Below the pieces are notes generated by a model. The model made no database searches. It was not told where the DNA came from and saw nothing but the letters and a program-made list of their open reading frames with translations. The position numbers were made by a program, and so were the translations under genes. DNA of 64,000 nucleotides from Flavobacteriales bacterium (lineage in GTDB: Bacteria > Bacteroidota > Bacteroidia > Flavobacteriales_F > PHOS-HE28), in NCBI GenBank assembly GCA_016710015.1, contig JADJLR010000008.1:186001-250000 (forward strand), read 5' to 3'. Shown here in pieces: positions 17,416 through 27,600 of this stretch (the first letter of the stretch is position 1; each line of letters opens with the position of its first letter).

Positions 17416-19578
17416 TCAGTGCATGATCAATACGCGCTTGACTTCACGCCGGTCGTCCGTGGTCCGTTCCACCGTGTAGATCCCATTGGGCAGATCCTCC
17501 GTGGGCAGTGTGATCATACGTTGGGACATCGCTCGTATGCTTATCAAACGGCCGGTAGCATCGAGCAGACTGATCGTACACGGAGCCGCGCTCCCGGTCA
17601 CGATGATGTGCGAACCCGCAGCTCCTGCGATCGCCGACCAGTTCGCATTGGCATTCTCCGCGATCGCGGTGTTCAGATCGATGTTCACGGTGTAATCCTC
17701 GGTCTCGCCATAACCGCCATCAGCGCAAGGATCGGGGCCGCTGTTCCAGATGCAACGCACGCGCATGCGCTTGTTGCCTGGGGTGGTCCCGACCGGGACC
17801 GTGAACGGAATGATGAGGTTCTGGTACGCTGCGTTGCTGTTCGCGCTGCCAAGGAATTCGTTCGCATCGGCGAAGTCATCGTCATCATTGTAATCGATCC
17901 ATGCATGGTAGTCGTCCGAGCCATAAGCACCGGAGGTGACCAGCATGTTGTATACGTGGGTAACGATCAGATCCGCAGAGAGCGCTGTGTGGTCCGTGTA
18001 GGCTGGACCATACGGCGCCCCACTTCCCACATTGTTGATGTCCCCAAGCTGTACACCGTCGATGAAGTCGCCTTCGCTCGTCCAGTTCACGCTACCCGGA
18101 ATGCAGGGGCCGTCGGGGTCGTCCACGATGAAGAGCACGTCCACCACTTGGCCCGCAACGGGGTCATAGCAACCATAGACGAATTCGAACCCCGGTCCAT
18201 AGCTGGCAATGCGCAGCCAATGCGCACCGGGCACAGTGTTAAAGCGGATATTGACATTGAAGGCCATGGTCTCGTAGGCACTGGTGCCCTGCACATAAGG
18301 TCCGTTCTCATAGGGATCGTCGAAGTCCAGGTCGTTGTTCAGGTCCACGTAGGCATTTACCAGATTCGTGGCATTCATTGAATTCCCGAAGGCGATCACG
18401 TGCAGGGTGTCGCCGGGAAGCACGTGCACTACCGGGTCGGTGCCAAGTATCCAGTGGTTTGGTGGCCGATGGAAGAAATTCGCCGCGCTACCGTTCACCT
18501 TCAGGGAATCGATCCCGTAGCCGGTGGTGTTACCGGCATAGTTGTAAGTCAGGCAGGGCAACAGAGGGTTGTTGACCACGATCATATAGTCGCGGGTCTC
18601 GCCCCAGGTATGTTCAACACAAGGCAACAGCGGATCGACGTCCGCGCAACGCACCCGCAAGGTGAACCAGCCCCAAACGGTGTCCGGCACGTTCAATTGG
18701 ATGGACTGTGCGGTGAACGCCGTGGTGGACACGAACGAACCGACCGTTTCAAAACCGTCGTTCCAGTCCCCGTCGTTGTTCCAATCCACCCATACCGTGT
18801 AGTTGTCCGTGGCGTATTCGCCGGAGGTGATCGAAAGATCATGGACCCCGGGAGCAAGGTGGAACGCAAGTTCAGGGGCCTTATATGGAAACTCACCCGC
18901 AGTATTGACCACGCCATCGGTTACACCATCGATCGCGAACGCGCTGATAAAATCCCCTTGGGTAGTGCCTTCGGTATGGATCGGCATACAGGGTGAAGCA
19001 GGGGCCAACAGTACAGCGTAGTCCTCGGCCTCACCAGAGGCGTAGCCGCCGCAAGGGTCAGGGACAGGCAAGTTTTCGGTGGTACACAGGATGCGTAGTC
19101 CCGTATAGCCTGTTGGTGCCGAGCTCGGGACGGTGAAGGAAATGGTGCCCTGCACACCGGATCCCGTTCCTTGGTAATGGCCCAACAGTTCGTTGTTCGC
19201 GAACGTGCCATCGCGGTTGAGATCGAGCCAGGCGTAGTAGTGGCTGTTCGGGGCGGTACCCGTGGTGATGGCCAGCACAAAGGAACCGCCTTTCTGCAGC
19301 GCGGTCACGGTGCCGAGGCCGTCGAAGAACCTGTCGTTCCAACCATTCACGTCGCTGGTGAATCCTGTGTTCGCGGTGGAGATGCCGCCAAGCACCACGC
19401 CATCGATGAAATCCGGGGCGCCGCCGTCATTGAAGAAGCTGGGATGGCAATAGGTGTTGCCGCTGACCGTGCCACCCCGAAGAACTTGCGGGCGTGGGTG
19501 CTGGGCCCGTACTGGGGAAATGGTACAGGCAAGTAGTGCAGGGACGAAAAGTGTTCGTGCGTAGTTTCGAGTACTCAT
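17416..19578 (-). CDS. GEVED-domain secreted protein with T9SS sorting domain
   Basis: About 720 residues from MSTRNYARTLFVPALLA, which begins a signal peptide ending near SPVRAQ; the upstream in-frame Met is rejected because its sequence is not signal-like. Four GEVED-type modules are present, each pairing an acidic Dx(N/D)xDxxF loop (WLDLNRDGTFANNE, WVDWNNDGDWND, YVDLNNDLDFDD, WIDYNDDDDFADANE) with endings such as GEAEDYAV, GETRDYMI and GETEDYTV. The last ~75 residues (CTISLLDATGRLI, LPNGIYTVERTTDD, VKRVLIMH) fit a type A T9SS C-terminal sorting domain. Expected to be a cell-surface or released calcium-binding protein. Single-gene unit with the paired motif 53-94 bases upstream and a hairpin downstream. 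Confidence 0.88.
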   Translation of the reverse strand: MSTRNYARTLFVPALLACTISPVRAQHPRPQVLRGGTVSGNTYCHPSFFNDGGAPDFIDGVVLGGISTANTGFTSDVNGWNDRFFDGLGTVTALQKGGSFVLAITTGTAPNSHYYAWLDLNRDGTFANNELLGHYQGTGSGVQGTISFTVPSSAPTGYTGLRILCTTENLPVPDPCGGYASGEAEDYAVLLAPASPCMPIHTEGTTQGDFISAFAIDGVTDGVVNTAGEFPYKAPELAFHLAPGVHDLSITSGEYATDNYTVWVDWNNDGDWNDGFETVGSFVSTTAFTAQSIQLNVPDTVWGWFTLRVRCADVDPLLPCVEHTWGETRDYMIVVNNPLLPCLTYNYAGNTTGYGIDSLKVNGSAANFFHRPPNHWILGTDPVVHVLPGDTLHVIAFGNSMNATNLVNAYVDLNNDLDFDDPYENGPYVQGTSAYETMAFNVNIRFNTVPGAHWLRIASYGPGFEFVYGCYDPVAGQVVDVLFIVDDPDGPCIPGSVNWTSEGDFIDGVQLGDINNVGSGAPYGPAYTDHTALSADLIVTHVYNMLVTSGAYGSDDYHAWIDYNDDDDFADANEFLGSANSNAAYQNLIIPFTVPVGTTPGNKRMRVRCIWNSGPDPCADGGYGETEDYTVNIDLNTAIAENANANWSAIAGAAGSHIIVTGSAAPCTISLLDATGRLISIRAMSQRMITLPTEDLPNGIYTVERTTDDRREVKRVLIMH

Positions 19579-19630
19579 GGGTGTGAGGTTGGATGCCCGA
19601 AGGTGACATCCTTGTTCTCCGCTCCGATAC

Positions 19631-19672
19631 GCGATCGAGGGATCGGTCATACCGATCGAGCGGATCGCTAAT
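19631..19672. promoter_or_regulatory. Paired 21-bp-phased motif upstream of the GEVED gene
   Basis: Copies start at 19631 (GCGATCGAGGG) and 19652 (CCGATCGAGCG). Nine of the first 11 bases, CGATCGAG and its flanks, coincide at a 21-base period. The second copy continues GATCGCTAAT. It is the clearest member of a family also found at 17306, 23227 and 29448. It lies 53-94 bases upstream of the GEVED start codon. Confidence 0.55.
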
Positions 19673-19716
19673 GACCGCCATAACGGGCCGGACCAAGGTG
19701 CGTTTGCCCGGGGGCG

Positions 19717-20250
19717 CTACTTTAATTTACCCGTTGCCTTCGACTCCTCGAAGCGCACATCGAAGACCCCTGAGAGTTGACGTGCATCCTTCTCACCTTC
19801 CATTATTGTGGCCGTGCCATTGAAGGTGCCTTTATAATGGCCGCCATCAGCCACGGTCAATTCCAGCGTACCGTTTTGGGAAAGGAAGGTATGGTCCAAG
19901 GCGCTGGAGCCTTCCTTGTACACGAAGTCCACCGCGAAGCCCTGACCGAGAGGTAAGATGGTTCCGTTGGTGATGGTGTATGTTCCGGGAACTACCGCGC
20001 TGCGGTCGGTGGCGATGAAGCCCAAGGTGATCCAGCTTTTGCCGTCCTTGCCGATGATGGTAGGGAAACCCAACGAGGTAAAGGCGTATGCACCACAGGC
20101 TTTGAAGTCGGCCTGTCCTTGCACGGTGGCCGTGAGGTTGGCATCGCAAATGCCCGCTTCCGCTATGGTCGCCACCACTTGGTCGGGGCGACCGGTAGAA
20201 CAGGAGCTGAGGAGGATGGCGGCAAAACCCAGCAAGGCGGTACAGTTCAT
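19717..20250 (-). CDS. Small lipoprotein of unknown function
   Basis: About 177 residues. The start MNCTALLGFAAILLSSCS gives a lipoprotein signal with lipobox LSSC; a Met four codons upstream is an alternative. The mature part (residues 20-177) has several short beta-type segments (AYAFTSLGFPTIIG, GTYTITNGTILPLG, GTLELTVADGGHYKGTFNGTATI) and ends in a lysine-rich tail. The phrase GHYKGTFNGTATI is reminiscent of small Bacteroidota lipoproteins with a lipocalin-like fold, but I do not recognise a family. It lies alone between two T9SS cargo genes in the same orientation. Confidence 0.7.
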   Translation of the reverse strand: MNCTALLGFAAILLSSCSTGRPDQVVATIAEAGICDANLTATVQGQADFKACGAYAFTSLGFPTIIGKDGKSWITLGFIATDRSAVVPGTYTITNGTILPLGQGFAVDFVYKEGSSALDHTFLSQNGTLELTVADGGHYKGTFNGTATIMEGEKDARQLSGVFDVRFEESKATGKLK

Positions 20251-20343
20251 GATCGGTCTCATGGGGTATCGGTTCGATCGCTGATCAAATACTACTCGGC
20301 ACGAAGGGCCGATGTCGCAGGAGTAAGGTTCTTCTAAGTAGCC

Positions 20344-23040
20344 TTACTTCACCACTTGCACCGTAACCTTGCCCTTGGGCGAAGAAATAGCGAGGAGGTA
20401 GGTACCCGATGGCAGCGATTCGGGGAGATCAATGGACATGCGGTGCTCGCCTGCTGGTTGGACCTGACGCTCAATTAACGTCTGTACTGTTTTGCCCTGC
20501 ATATCGAGGAGGTGAATGGAGATGGTCTCATCATTCTGCAACGTATACTCCAAGGTTGCGTGGGCGTCGATCGGGTTCGGATAGATGAGTGGCGCGTTGT
20601 TATTGAGCGAGAATTCGATCACGCCTACATTAAGATCGGAGAGGTATCGGGCTACCGCGAATTCAGTATACCCGCCGCTGTCAGAGGATCCGGCCACTAC
20701 GATCTTCCCATCAGACTGGATGGCGACTGAATATCCACGGTCATTGCCCGTTCCGAAGGCAGTGGTCACTTTGCCGTTGACACCAAAGCTGTTGTCCAGG
20801 GTACCATCCGTGTTGTAACGGGCCACCGCGAAAGTGCCGTACGCATATCCAGCCACTACGATCTTCCCGTCCGGCTGGATGGCGACTGAATATCCGCGGT
20901 CATCACCCGTTCCGAAGTCGGTGGTCACTTTGCCTTCAACTCCAAAACTGTTATCAAGAGTACCATCCGTGTTGTAACGGGCCACCGCGAAAGTGCCGTA
21001 CGCATATCCAGCCACTACGATCTTCCCGTCCGGCTGTATGGCAACTGACCATCCTTCGTCATAATCCGCATAAACCGCCCCGAAGTCGGTGGTCACTTTG
21101 CCTTCAACACCAAAGCTGTTGTCTAGTGTACCATCCGTGTTGTAACGGGCTAAAGCAAAATCACCGTTCGCTTTTCCGGACACTACGATCTTCGCGTCCG
21201 GCTGGATGGCGACTGAATATCCGTAGTCATCACCCGTTCCGAAGTCGGTGGTCACTATGCCGTCATCGCTGAAGCTGTTGTCCAGGGTACCATCCATGTT
21301 GTACCTGACCACCGCGAATTCGGAGTTAGTGCCGTAGCCCACGTATCCGGCCACTACGATCCTCCCGTCCGGCTGGATGGCGACCGACTGTCCGAATTCA
21401 CCCGATCCGATGTCGGTGGTCACTTTGCCGTCATCACTGAAGCTGTTGTCGAGGGTACCATCCGTGTTGAACCGAGCTACAGCGAAATAGCTGTATCCCC
21501 CGGCCACTATGATCCGCCCGTCCGGCTGGATCGCGACCGAATATCCGAAGTCACTATACGGTCCGACGTCGGTGGTCACTTTGCCGTCACCACTGAAGGT
21601 GTTGTCGAGGGTTCCATCCGTGTTGTACCTGGCTAATGAGAGATCAGAATATAGGCCGTTGTTCGAGTATCCAGCCACTACGACCTTCCCGTCCGGCTGT
21701 ATGGCGACTGACCGCCCATAGTCATCCGTTCCGAAGTCGGTGGTCATTTTGCCGTCACCACTGAAGCTGTTGTCCAGGGTACCATCCGTGTTGTAACGGG
21801 CCACTGCGAAATCACTATCCGTGCCGTTGTTAGCGCCTCCGGCCACTACGATACTCCCGTCCGGCTGGATGGCGATCGACTGTCCGATGTCATCACCCGT
21901 TCCGAAAGCAGTGGTCTCTTTACCGTTAACACCAAAGCTGTTGTCCAGGGACCCATCCGTGGTGTACCGGGCCAACGCGAAGTCATCATCTGTGCCGTTG
22001 TTCGATTCTCCGGCCACTACGATCTTCCCGTCCGGCTGGATGGTGACTGAAGTTCCCCGGTCATTACCCGTTCCAATGGCGGTGGTCACTTTGCCGTTAA
22101 CACCAAAACTGTTGTCCAAGGACCCATCCGTGGTGTACCGGGCCAACGCGAAGTCAAGATCTGTGCCGTTGTTCGATTCTCCGGCCACTACGATCTTCCC
22201 GTCCGGCTGGATGGTGACTGAAGTTCCCCGGTCAGTACCCGTTCCAATGACGGTGGTCACTTTACCGTCCACACCAAAGCTGTTGTCCAAGGACCCATCC
22301 GTGGTATACCGGGCTAAAGCGAGATCATAAGTTGTGCCGATAACTGCGGAGCCGACCACTACGATCCTCCCGTCCGGCTGGATGGCAACTGACCATCCGG
22401 TATCATTACCGGCTCCGAAGTCGGTTGTCACTTTGCCATCAGTGCTGAAGGTATTGTCCAGAGTGCCATCCGTGGTGTACCGGGCTACAGCGAAATCGCC
22501 GCCCGAGGATCCGGCCACAAGGATATTCCCGTTCGGTTGGATGGCGACTGATAATCCGACGGCACTACCCGTTCCGAAGTTGGTGGTCACTCTGCCAACA
22601 AAGCCGAAGCTGCTATCGGGTGTGCCATCCGTGTTGTACCGGGCTAAAGCGAATTCAGAATATGTGCCGTAGTACACGTATCCGGCCACTACGATCTTTC
22701 CGTCCGACTGGATGGTAACCGACATTCCGATGTCACTATGTGCCGTTCCGAAGTCGGTGGTCACTTTGCCGTCAGTGCTGAAGCTATAGTCCAAGGTACC
22801 ATCCGTGTTGTACCGGGCTAAAGCGAAATCACTCTGTGTGCCGATGGTCGTGTATCCGGCCACCACGATCTTCCCGTCCGGCTGGATGGCGACTGAATTT
22901 CCGCGGTCGCTAGGCGTTCCGAGGTCGGTGGTCACCTTGCCATCATTGCCGAAGGTGTCATCGAGGCTGCCGGGTTGTGCGGATGTTGTTGTTCCAAGAG
23001 CGAGAAACAGTGCGGTCAGGGTTGTTGCAATGTTCTTCAT
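20344..23040 (-). CDS. Delta-60 repeat propeller protein, 14 repeats, T9SS sorting domain
   Basis: About 898 residues from MKNIATTLTALFLALGTT (signal peptide ending TTSAQ); the longer in-frame start is rejected. I count 14 copies of a ~50-60 residue unit of the form SVAIQPDGKIVVAG...FALARYNTDGTLDNSF...GKVTTDFG, the delta-60 repeat. An extra strand before the first copy (GSLDDTFGNDGKVTTDLG) could close the ring. Fourteen units would make two seven-bladed propellers. The last ~80 residues (LIYPNPIDAHATLEYTL, HLLDMQGKTVQTLIE, SGTYLLAISSPKGKV) are a T9SS type A sorting domain. Several repeats are nearly identical in DNA, notably those at 20820-21020, which points to recent expansion or gene conversion. 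Probably a secreted surface protein; ligand unknown. Confidence 0.9.
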   Translation of the reverse strand: MKNIATTLTALFLALGTTTSAQPGSLDDTFGNDGKVTTDLGTPSDRGNSVAIQPDGKIVVAGYTTIGTQSDFALARYNTDGTLDYSFSTDGKVTTDFGTAHSDIGMSVTIQSDGKIVVAGYVYYGTYSEFALARYNTDGTPDSSFGFVGRVTTNFGTGSAVGLSVAIQPNGNILVAGSSGGDFAVARYTTDGTLDNTFSTDGKVTTDFGAGNDTGWSVAIQPDGRIVVVGSAVIGTTYDLALARYTTDGSLDNSFGVDGKVTTVIGTGTDRGTSVTIQPDGKIVVAGESNNGTDLDFALARYTTDGSLDNSFGVNGKVTTAIGTGNDRGTSVTIQPDGKIVVAGESNNGTDDDFALARYTTDGSLDNSFGVNGKETTAFGTGDDIGQSIAIQPDGSIVVAGGANNGTDSDFAVARYNTDGTLDNSFSGDGKMTTDFGTDDYGRSVAIQPDGKVVVAGYSNNGLYSDLSLARYNTDGTLDNTFSGDGKVTTDVGPYSDFGYSVAIQPDGRIIVAGGYSYFAVARFNTDGTLDNSFSDDGKVTTDIGSGEFGQSVAIQPDGRIVVAGYVGYGTNSEFAVVRYNMDGTLDNSFSDDGIVTTDFGTGDDYGYSVAIQPDAKIVVSGKANGDFALARYNTDGTLDNSFGVEGKVTTDFGAVYADYDEGWSVAIQPDGKIVVAGYAYGTFAVARYNTDGTLDNSFGVEGKVTTDFGTGDDRGYSVAIQPDGKIVVAGYAYGTFAVARYNTDGTLDNSFGVNGKVTTAFGTGNDRGYSVAIQSDGKIVVAGSSDSGGYTEFAVARYLSDLNVGVIEFSLNNNAPLIYPNPIDAHATLEYTLQNDETISIHLLDMQGKTVQTLIERQVQPAGEHRMSIDLPESLPSGTYLLAISSPKGKVTVQVVK

Positions 23041-23226
23041 GGTGTGTTTATTGGTCGAGGAACTGGCGTTACGCGAACTTTTAATCCAGATTGAACGGTT
23101 GGGTGTAAAGTGCCCAGCAGCGATCTGGGCCGTCAGTATGCCAACAAGATCGAGCATGGCGAATGATGTTGGCATGGCATCGTTGGTCTTGGTCGAACCT
23201 ACGCCGCACCATACCTCAACTCACAT

Positions 23227-23268
23227 CCGATCGAGCCGTTCGCTAGCCCGATCGAGCAGATCGCTCAA
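23227..23268. promoter_or_regulatory. Paired 21-bp-phased motif between the LytTR gene and the 14-repeat gene
   Basis: Copies start at 23227 (CCGATCGAGCCG) and 23248 (CCGATCGAGCAG); the first ten bases are identical and TCGCT follows at the same offset in both. The second copy covers the stop codon of the receiver-less LytTR gene. The distance to the downstream start codon (about 187 bases) is longer than for the other members, so a more distant promoter or another role is possible. Confidence 0.5.
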
Positions 23269-23765
23269 TGCGCCCCCAGCCGTTCCAACAACTCCTCCTT
23301 CTTGGCCCGGGACACGGGGCACTGTTCGCCGTTGGCAAGGACAACGGTACCGCCACTGCCGCGGATGTACCGCGTGATCGCCGACAAGGCCACCAGATGC
23401 GATGCATGGATGCGGATGAACAGTTCCTCGGGCAGGTCGGCTTCGATGTCCTTCAGCGTCCGTGAGATCATGTGGCGTTGGCCGCCGTGCAGGTGCAGTT
23501 CGCAATAGTTGCTGGAGGCCACCGCACAGAGGATCCGGTCCACGTTCACCATCTCGATGCCCCTGGAGTCAGGTATGGCGATGCGTTGGGGGCAGCTCTG
23601 GTCGCGCGATAGCGAAAGGCCCGAAAGAGCTGCGGGCAGCGGTGCGCCGTTGAGGAGTGCGTGCAGGACGGATCCCAGCATCCCTTCCCTGTGGAAGTTG
23701 CGCCTGTTCGTGGCCGCCAGGACCTGATCGCGGGCTGTGGTCCGAATAGCAATGGTTTTCGACAT
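23265..23765 (-). CDS. Receiver-less LytTR DNA-binding regulator
   Basis: About 166 residues from MSKTIAIRTTARDQ; the sequence upstream of this Met in the open frame does not look coding. The C-terminal ~100 residues are a LytTR domain: IAIPDSRGIEMVNVDRI, NYCELHLHGGQRHMISRTLKDIE, FIRIHASHLVALSAITRY and GGTVVLANGEQCPVSRAKKEEL. This domain is strikingly close to the LytTR domain of the full response regulator just upstream, yet there is no receiver. The N-terminal ~60 residues are unrecognised. It probably arose by duplication and loss of the receiver, and may compete for or share DNA sites with its neighbour. The gap of about 120 bases from that gene contains an inverted repeat. Confidence 0.85.
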   Translation of the reverse strand: MSKTIAIRTTARDQVLAATNRRNFHREGMLGSVLHALLNGAPLPAALSGLSLSRDQSCPQRIAIPDSRGIEMVNVDRILCAVASSNYCELHLHGGQRHMISRTLKDIEADLPEELFIRIHASHLVALSAITRYIRGSGGTVVLANGEQCPVSRAKKEELLERLGAH

Positions 23766-23837
23766 GTGGAACACGATCGGTCGGGAACGCGGAGATGCGG
23801 CCTGCACACAAATAGAAGGAGCACCATTGGATCGTGC

Positions 23838-23857
23838 AATACCCAATACTGGGTATT
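23838..23857. promoter_or_regulatory. Inverted repeat upstream of the receiver-less LytTR gene
   Basis: Arms AATACCCA and TGGGTATT are perfectly complementary with a four-base spacer, 73-92 bases before the start codon and 30 bases past the end of the response regulator gene. No T-tract follows on the minus strand, so an operator is more likely than a terminator. Confidence 0.4.
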
Positions 23858-23887
23858 TTCCAGGATATTCCCAGATCCTGATATTAT

Positions 23888-24643
23888 TCACAACACCCCT
23901 AACCGATCGAGCAGTTCGTCCTTTTTGGCGCGGGAAACAGGCAATTGTTCGCCACTTGGAAGCACCACATAACCGCCATTGCCACGCACATAGCGCACCA
24001 CGAACGGCAATGCGACGAGGTGCGAGGCATGCACCCGCAGGAAGCGGTCGGCAGGCAGCTCGGCTTCGATGTCCTTCAGCGTGCGCGATACCACGATGCG
24101 GCGGCCCCCTTCCAAGTGCAGTTCCGTGTAGTTGTCATCCGCACGGGCGTGGATGATGTGCTCGATCTCCACCATCTCCAACCCTTCGCGTGTTGGGATG
24201 GCGATCCGTGCGGTGGGTGCCGGGTTCTTCAGTTGCACCAGCAAGGCACCCACTTTGGAGAGCAGGTCCAGATCACCGGGTTTTCGAGCTGCCTTGGCGA
24301 TCGCAGCCTGCAGTTCGTCCTTGTCCACGGGTTTCAGCAGGTAGTCCAAGGCGTGGTGCTTGATGGCCTTGATGGCGAACTGGTCGTAGGCGGTGGTGAA
24401 GATCAACGCGAACCGATGCGCATCCAAGTTCGTGAGCAGGTCGAACCCATTTAGCGTCGGCATTTCGATATCCAGGAACAAGATGTCCGGAACATGTCCG
24501 CGCAAGTACTGCAATGCTTTCACCGGGTCATTGAACGTACCGATCACCTGCACATTGGGACAGTATTCGGCCAACATCCATGCGAGCATGTCCGTGCAGT
24601 GTTCCTCATCATCCACGAGCACGGCTGTCAATTCGGGTTCCAT
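23888..24643 (-). CDS. LytTR response regulator
   Basis: 251 residues from MEPELTAVLVDDEEH. The receiver domain shows the acidic pair D11-D12, the phospho-acceptor Asp in ILFLDIEMP (about D58), the conserved Thr/Ser in IFTTAYDQFA and Lys in LDYLLKPVDKDEL. The output is a LytTR domain (residues ~145-251; RIAIPTREGLEMVEIEHI, NYTELHLEGGRRIVVSRTLKDIE, FLRVHASHLVALPFVVRY). The start codon lies 16 bases inside the 3' end of the sensor kinase gene, so the two are translationally coupled and certainly a cognate pair. LytTR proteins bind tandem direct repeats about 21 bp apart; such repeats occur upstream of neighbouring secreted-protein genes. Confidence 0.93.
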   Translation of the reverse strand: MEPELTAVLVDDEEHCTDMLAWMLAEYCPNVQVIGTFNDPVKALQYLRGHVPDILFLDIEMPTLNGFDLLTNLDAHRFALIFTTAYDQFAIKAIKHHALDYLLKPVDKDELQAAIAKAARKPGDLDLLSKVGALLVQLKNPAPTARIAIPTREGLEMVEIEHIIHARADDNYTELHLEGGRRIVVSRTLKDIEAELPADRFLRVHASHLVALPFVVRYVRGNGGYVVLPSGEQLPVSRAKKDELLDRLGVL

Positions 24644-27600
24644 GGTTCCTGTTGTTTGATGGTCAAGGTCACGCGCGTTCCCAGCGGTCGTTGTGCGGTG
24701 TCCATGAGGTCGGTGTATTCCACCTGTACTTCCATTCCGTAAAGGCGCTCCAGCAGATCGAGCCGCTCCTGGGTTATGCGTGTGCCATAAGAAGGGCGTC
24801 GTATCGCGGACAGGCTTCGGAGCTGTGCGGCTTGCGCACGCCCGATGCCGTTGTCCTCCACCACAAAGCGCAATACGCCTTGCTGGTGCTGCACGTGCAG
24901 GATGAGGATCGCTTCGCCGTCCTTCTTGTGCATCAGCCCGTGCCAAATGGCGTTCTCCACGAAAGGTTGCAGGATCAGCGGCGGCACCATGATCAAGGCG
25001 GGGTCCCGGTCCACTTCCACCTGGGAACGCAGATCGAATTTGTTGGTGAAGCGCAGAGCTTCCAGGTCGATGTAAAGCGTGAGTGCTTCGAGTTCATCCT
25101 TCAACGGCACCAGCGTCTCTTTGCTATTGTTGAGCACGGACCGCATCAGCCGCGAGAACTTCGTAAGGTATTCCGAAGCTATGCGGGGTTCGTGCTTCAC
25201 GATATAGCGGTTTATCGAATTCAGGCTGTTGAACAGGAAGTGCGGGTTCATCTGGGCGCGCAGGGCGCTCATCTCCACCTCGCCGATGCGGCGCTCAAAG
25301 TCGGAGCGTAGTCGTTCTTGGCGGCGAACGGTGTTCAGGCGCCACCGCAAAAAGACCGTAAACGCCGCGATCAGGCACAACGCGATCAGGGCCATGAACC
25401 ACCATGTTTGCCAGAAGGCCGGATGGATGTGGATGGCGAGCCGCGTTTCCTGTGCACCGTTCGTTGTACCGACCGGTCGTACGCGAAAGGTGTATTCGCC
25501 CGGCGGCAGGTCCGTGAACGTGGCCACGCCTGTTGCTCCGGTGTGCGTCCAGCCCCGAGCAAGTCCATCCAGAAGGTATTCCAGGGCCACACGATGGCGC
25601 TGGGTAAGCGCGATCGCCGAGAAATGTACGTCAACGAAATTGCGGTCGTACGCCAGGTCCAGGAGCGGAGCGATGGCGTAGTTACTGTCACGGGCAACGG
25701 TTTCGCCACGCACCACCACACGATCGATCCATATCCTTGGCATCGGCTGTGCGGTTTCGATGCTGTCCGGATCGAACCAGATCAACTCATCCCCGTCCCC
25801 ATACACCGTTACCAGACCGGAAGGGTGTTCACGGATCTCGGCATGATGGAAATTGCCGTTGGGCAGACCATCGTTCAACCCGAAGTGCCTTATGGACATG
25901 TTTTTCGGATCGATCCTGAACAAGCCCATCGGGCTGCCGCACCACACATCGCCGTTGCGCAACATTTTCACGGAAGAGATCAACGAGGCGAGCCCGTCCT
26001 TTGCGCCGAGGTACCGGGTACCCGCGCCTCCGAGGTCCGAGGCCGGGGTGATGATCAGGCCGTGGGCGAAGGTGCCGAGCCACAATCGGTCCTGCTCGTC
26101 GACCTCCACGTCCCAGACCGCAGGCGTTGTAAGCCAATGTTGCGTTGCCGGCGTGAGGATCTCCACCGGTGACCCGCTGGGCGGAATACGACCGATGCCC
26201 GTTTCGCTAATACTGAACCATGTGTTGCCGTGCCGGTCCTTCGCGATGCCTTGCGGCCAATACGCCCGGTTCACGCGAAAGCCGGGCGGTGCCTTGCGGT
26301 CGTAAGCCACACCTTCGTCCAACGCCGCATTGGTCTTGTACAGTCCGTAAGGGGCACCGGTCCAGACCCACCCATCTGCGTCGCACAAATGGCTCAGCCC
26401 ATCCAAACGACCCAGCTTTTCGATGGTCTTTTGCAATACGCGCCTCAAGATGAGGGAATCGGGATCCATAATGAACGCCCCGTTTTGGGTTCGCAATTGG
26501 ATGGGTCCATCGCCACACCGGAACAGGTCGAACGTATTCGGGACATCCATGTGCCGCCCTTGTTCATCACGGGTGTTCTTCACATGCGTGATCAACCGGC
26601 TCCGCTTGTTCAACCGCAAGAGTCCTTGGATGTCCGTGCCCAGGAGGTAGTCCTCTCCGACCTCGGCCACACCGCTCAATCGTGTCCATTGTTCGCCCAC
26701 ATAGAACGGTTTGCCCAATCGTACATGCGCGAACCGGTTCATTGTAGGGGAAAGACAGGACAGGCCGTTGCCGGTACATATCCACAGATCGCCAGAAGGA
26801 GCCAGCATCAAAGTGGTCACCATTCCTGACGGGAGGCTGTGCGCACTTTCGGGATTGTGCTTGATCGGTCCGCTGAACCCGGTACGCATATTGAACACCC
26901 GCAGACCGTCCTCGCAGCCGAGATAGAATTCCTCCGCCGATCGGCGTGCCATTCCTTGGATGATGTTCTTCGCACCGTTGATCGGGGGGATGGTATCGAA
27001 AAGGTAGGCTACGGCACGACCTTTCCCCGGATCATAGTGCATAACGCCATCACCCCAAGTGCCCAACCAAAGCGTTCCGTCATCGTCCTGATCGATCGCA
27101 TGGATATGCACCACTTCATCGTTGTCAATGCTGTCCTGGAATTCGCTGGTCACCAGTTGGCCTGTACGCAGGTGGCAGCTCAGGAGCCTTCCGGATGCAC
27201 CCATCCAGACCCGTTGCAGATCGAACCGGTCACGGACGATCACTCTGCAATAAAGCCGTTCTTCCAACGGGTTGGGTGCCATGACTTCCCAACGGTGTTG
27301 AGCGGGCAGAAAGAGCAACAGTCCATCGTCCTCCGCCACGGCCAGGATCGAATCATTGTTGAGCACCAGCAAACCGGGCGACAGCCGGAAAGGGAACGGC
27401 AGGCTATCACCGACCAGTTCCTGCCACTCCGTGTAATGTTCGGTCGCGGGATCGAAAACGCCCAAGCCCGTTGCTCCGGAAACCGTCCAGATGCGGCCAT
27501 CCGGTGCAAGTGCCATGTTCTCGGCAATGTCACGCGGTGCTCCGCTTCGCAAGGGCCGGACCATGTCGAAGCGCCGGAAAGATCCGCCATCAAATCGCCA

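Noticed and set aside
20250..20290. Motif-like CGATCGCTGAT upstream of the small lipoprotein
   Set aside because: The nearest related unit is 25 bases away, not 21, and overlaps the start codon region.
20344..23040. Regularly repeated DNA resembling a CRISPR array
   Set aside because: The repeats are protein-coding delta-60 units of about 150-170 bases in one frame, without short conserved repeats and unique spacers.
23051..23080. A fifth paired motif close to the 14-repeat gene start
   Set aside because: Only GTCGAGGAA resembles the family and there is no second unit at 21 bp.
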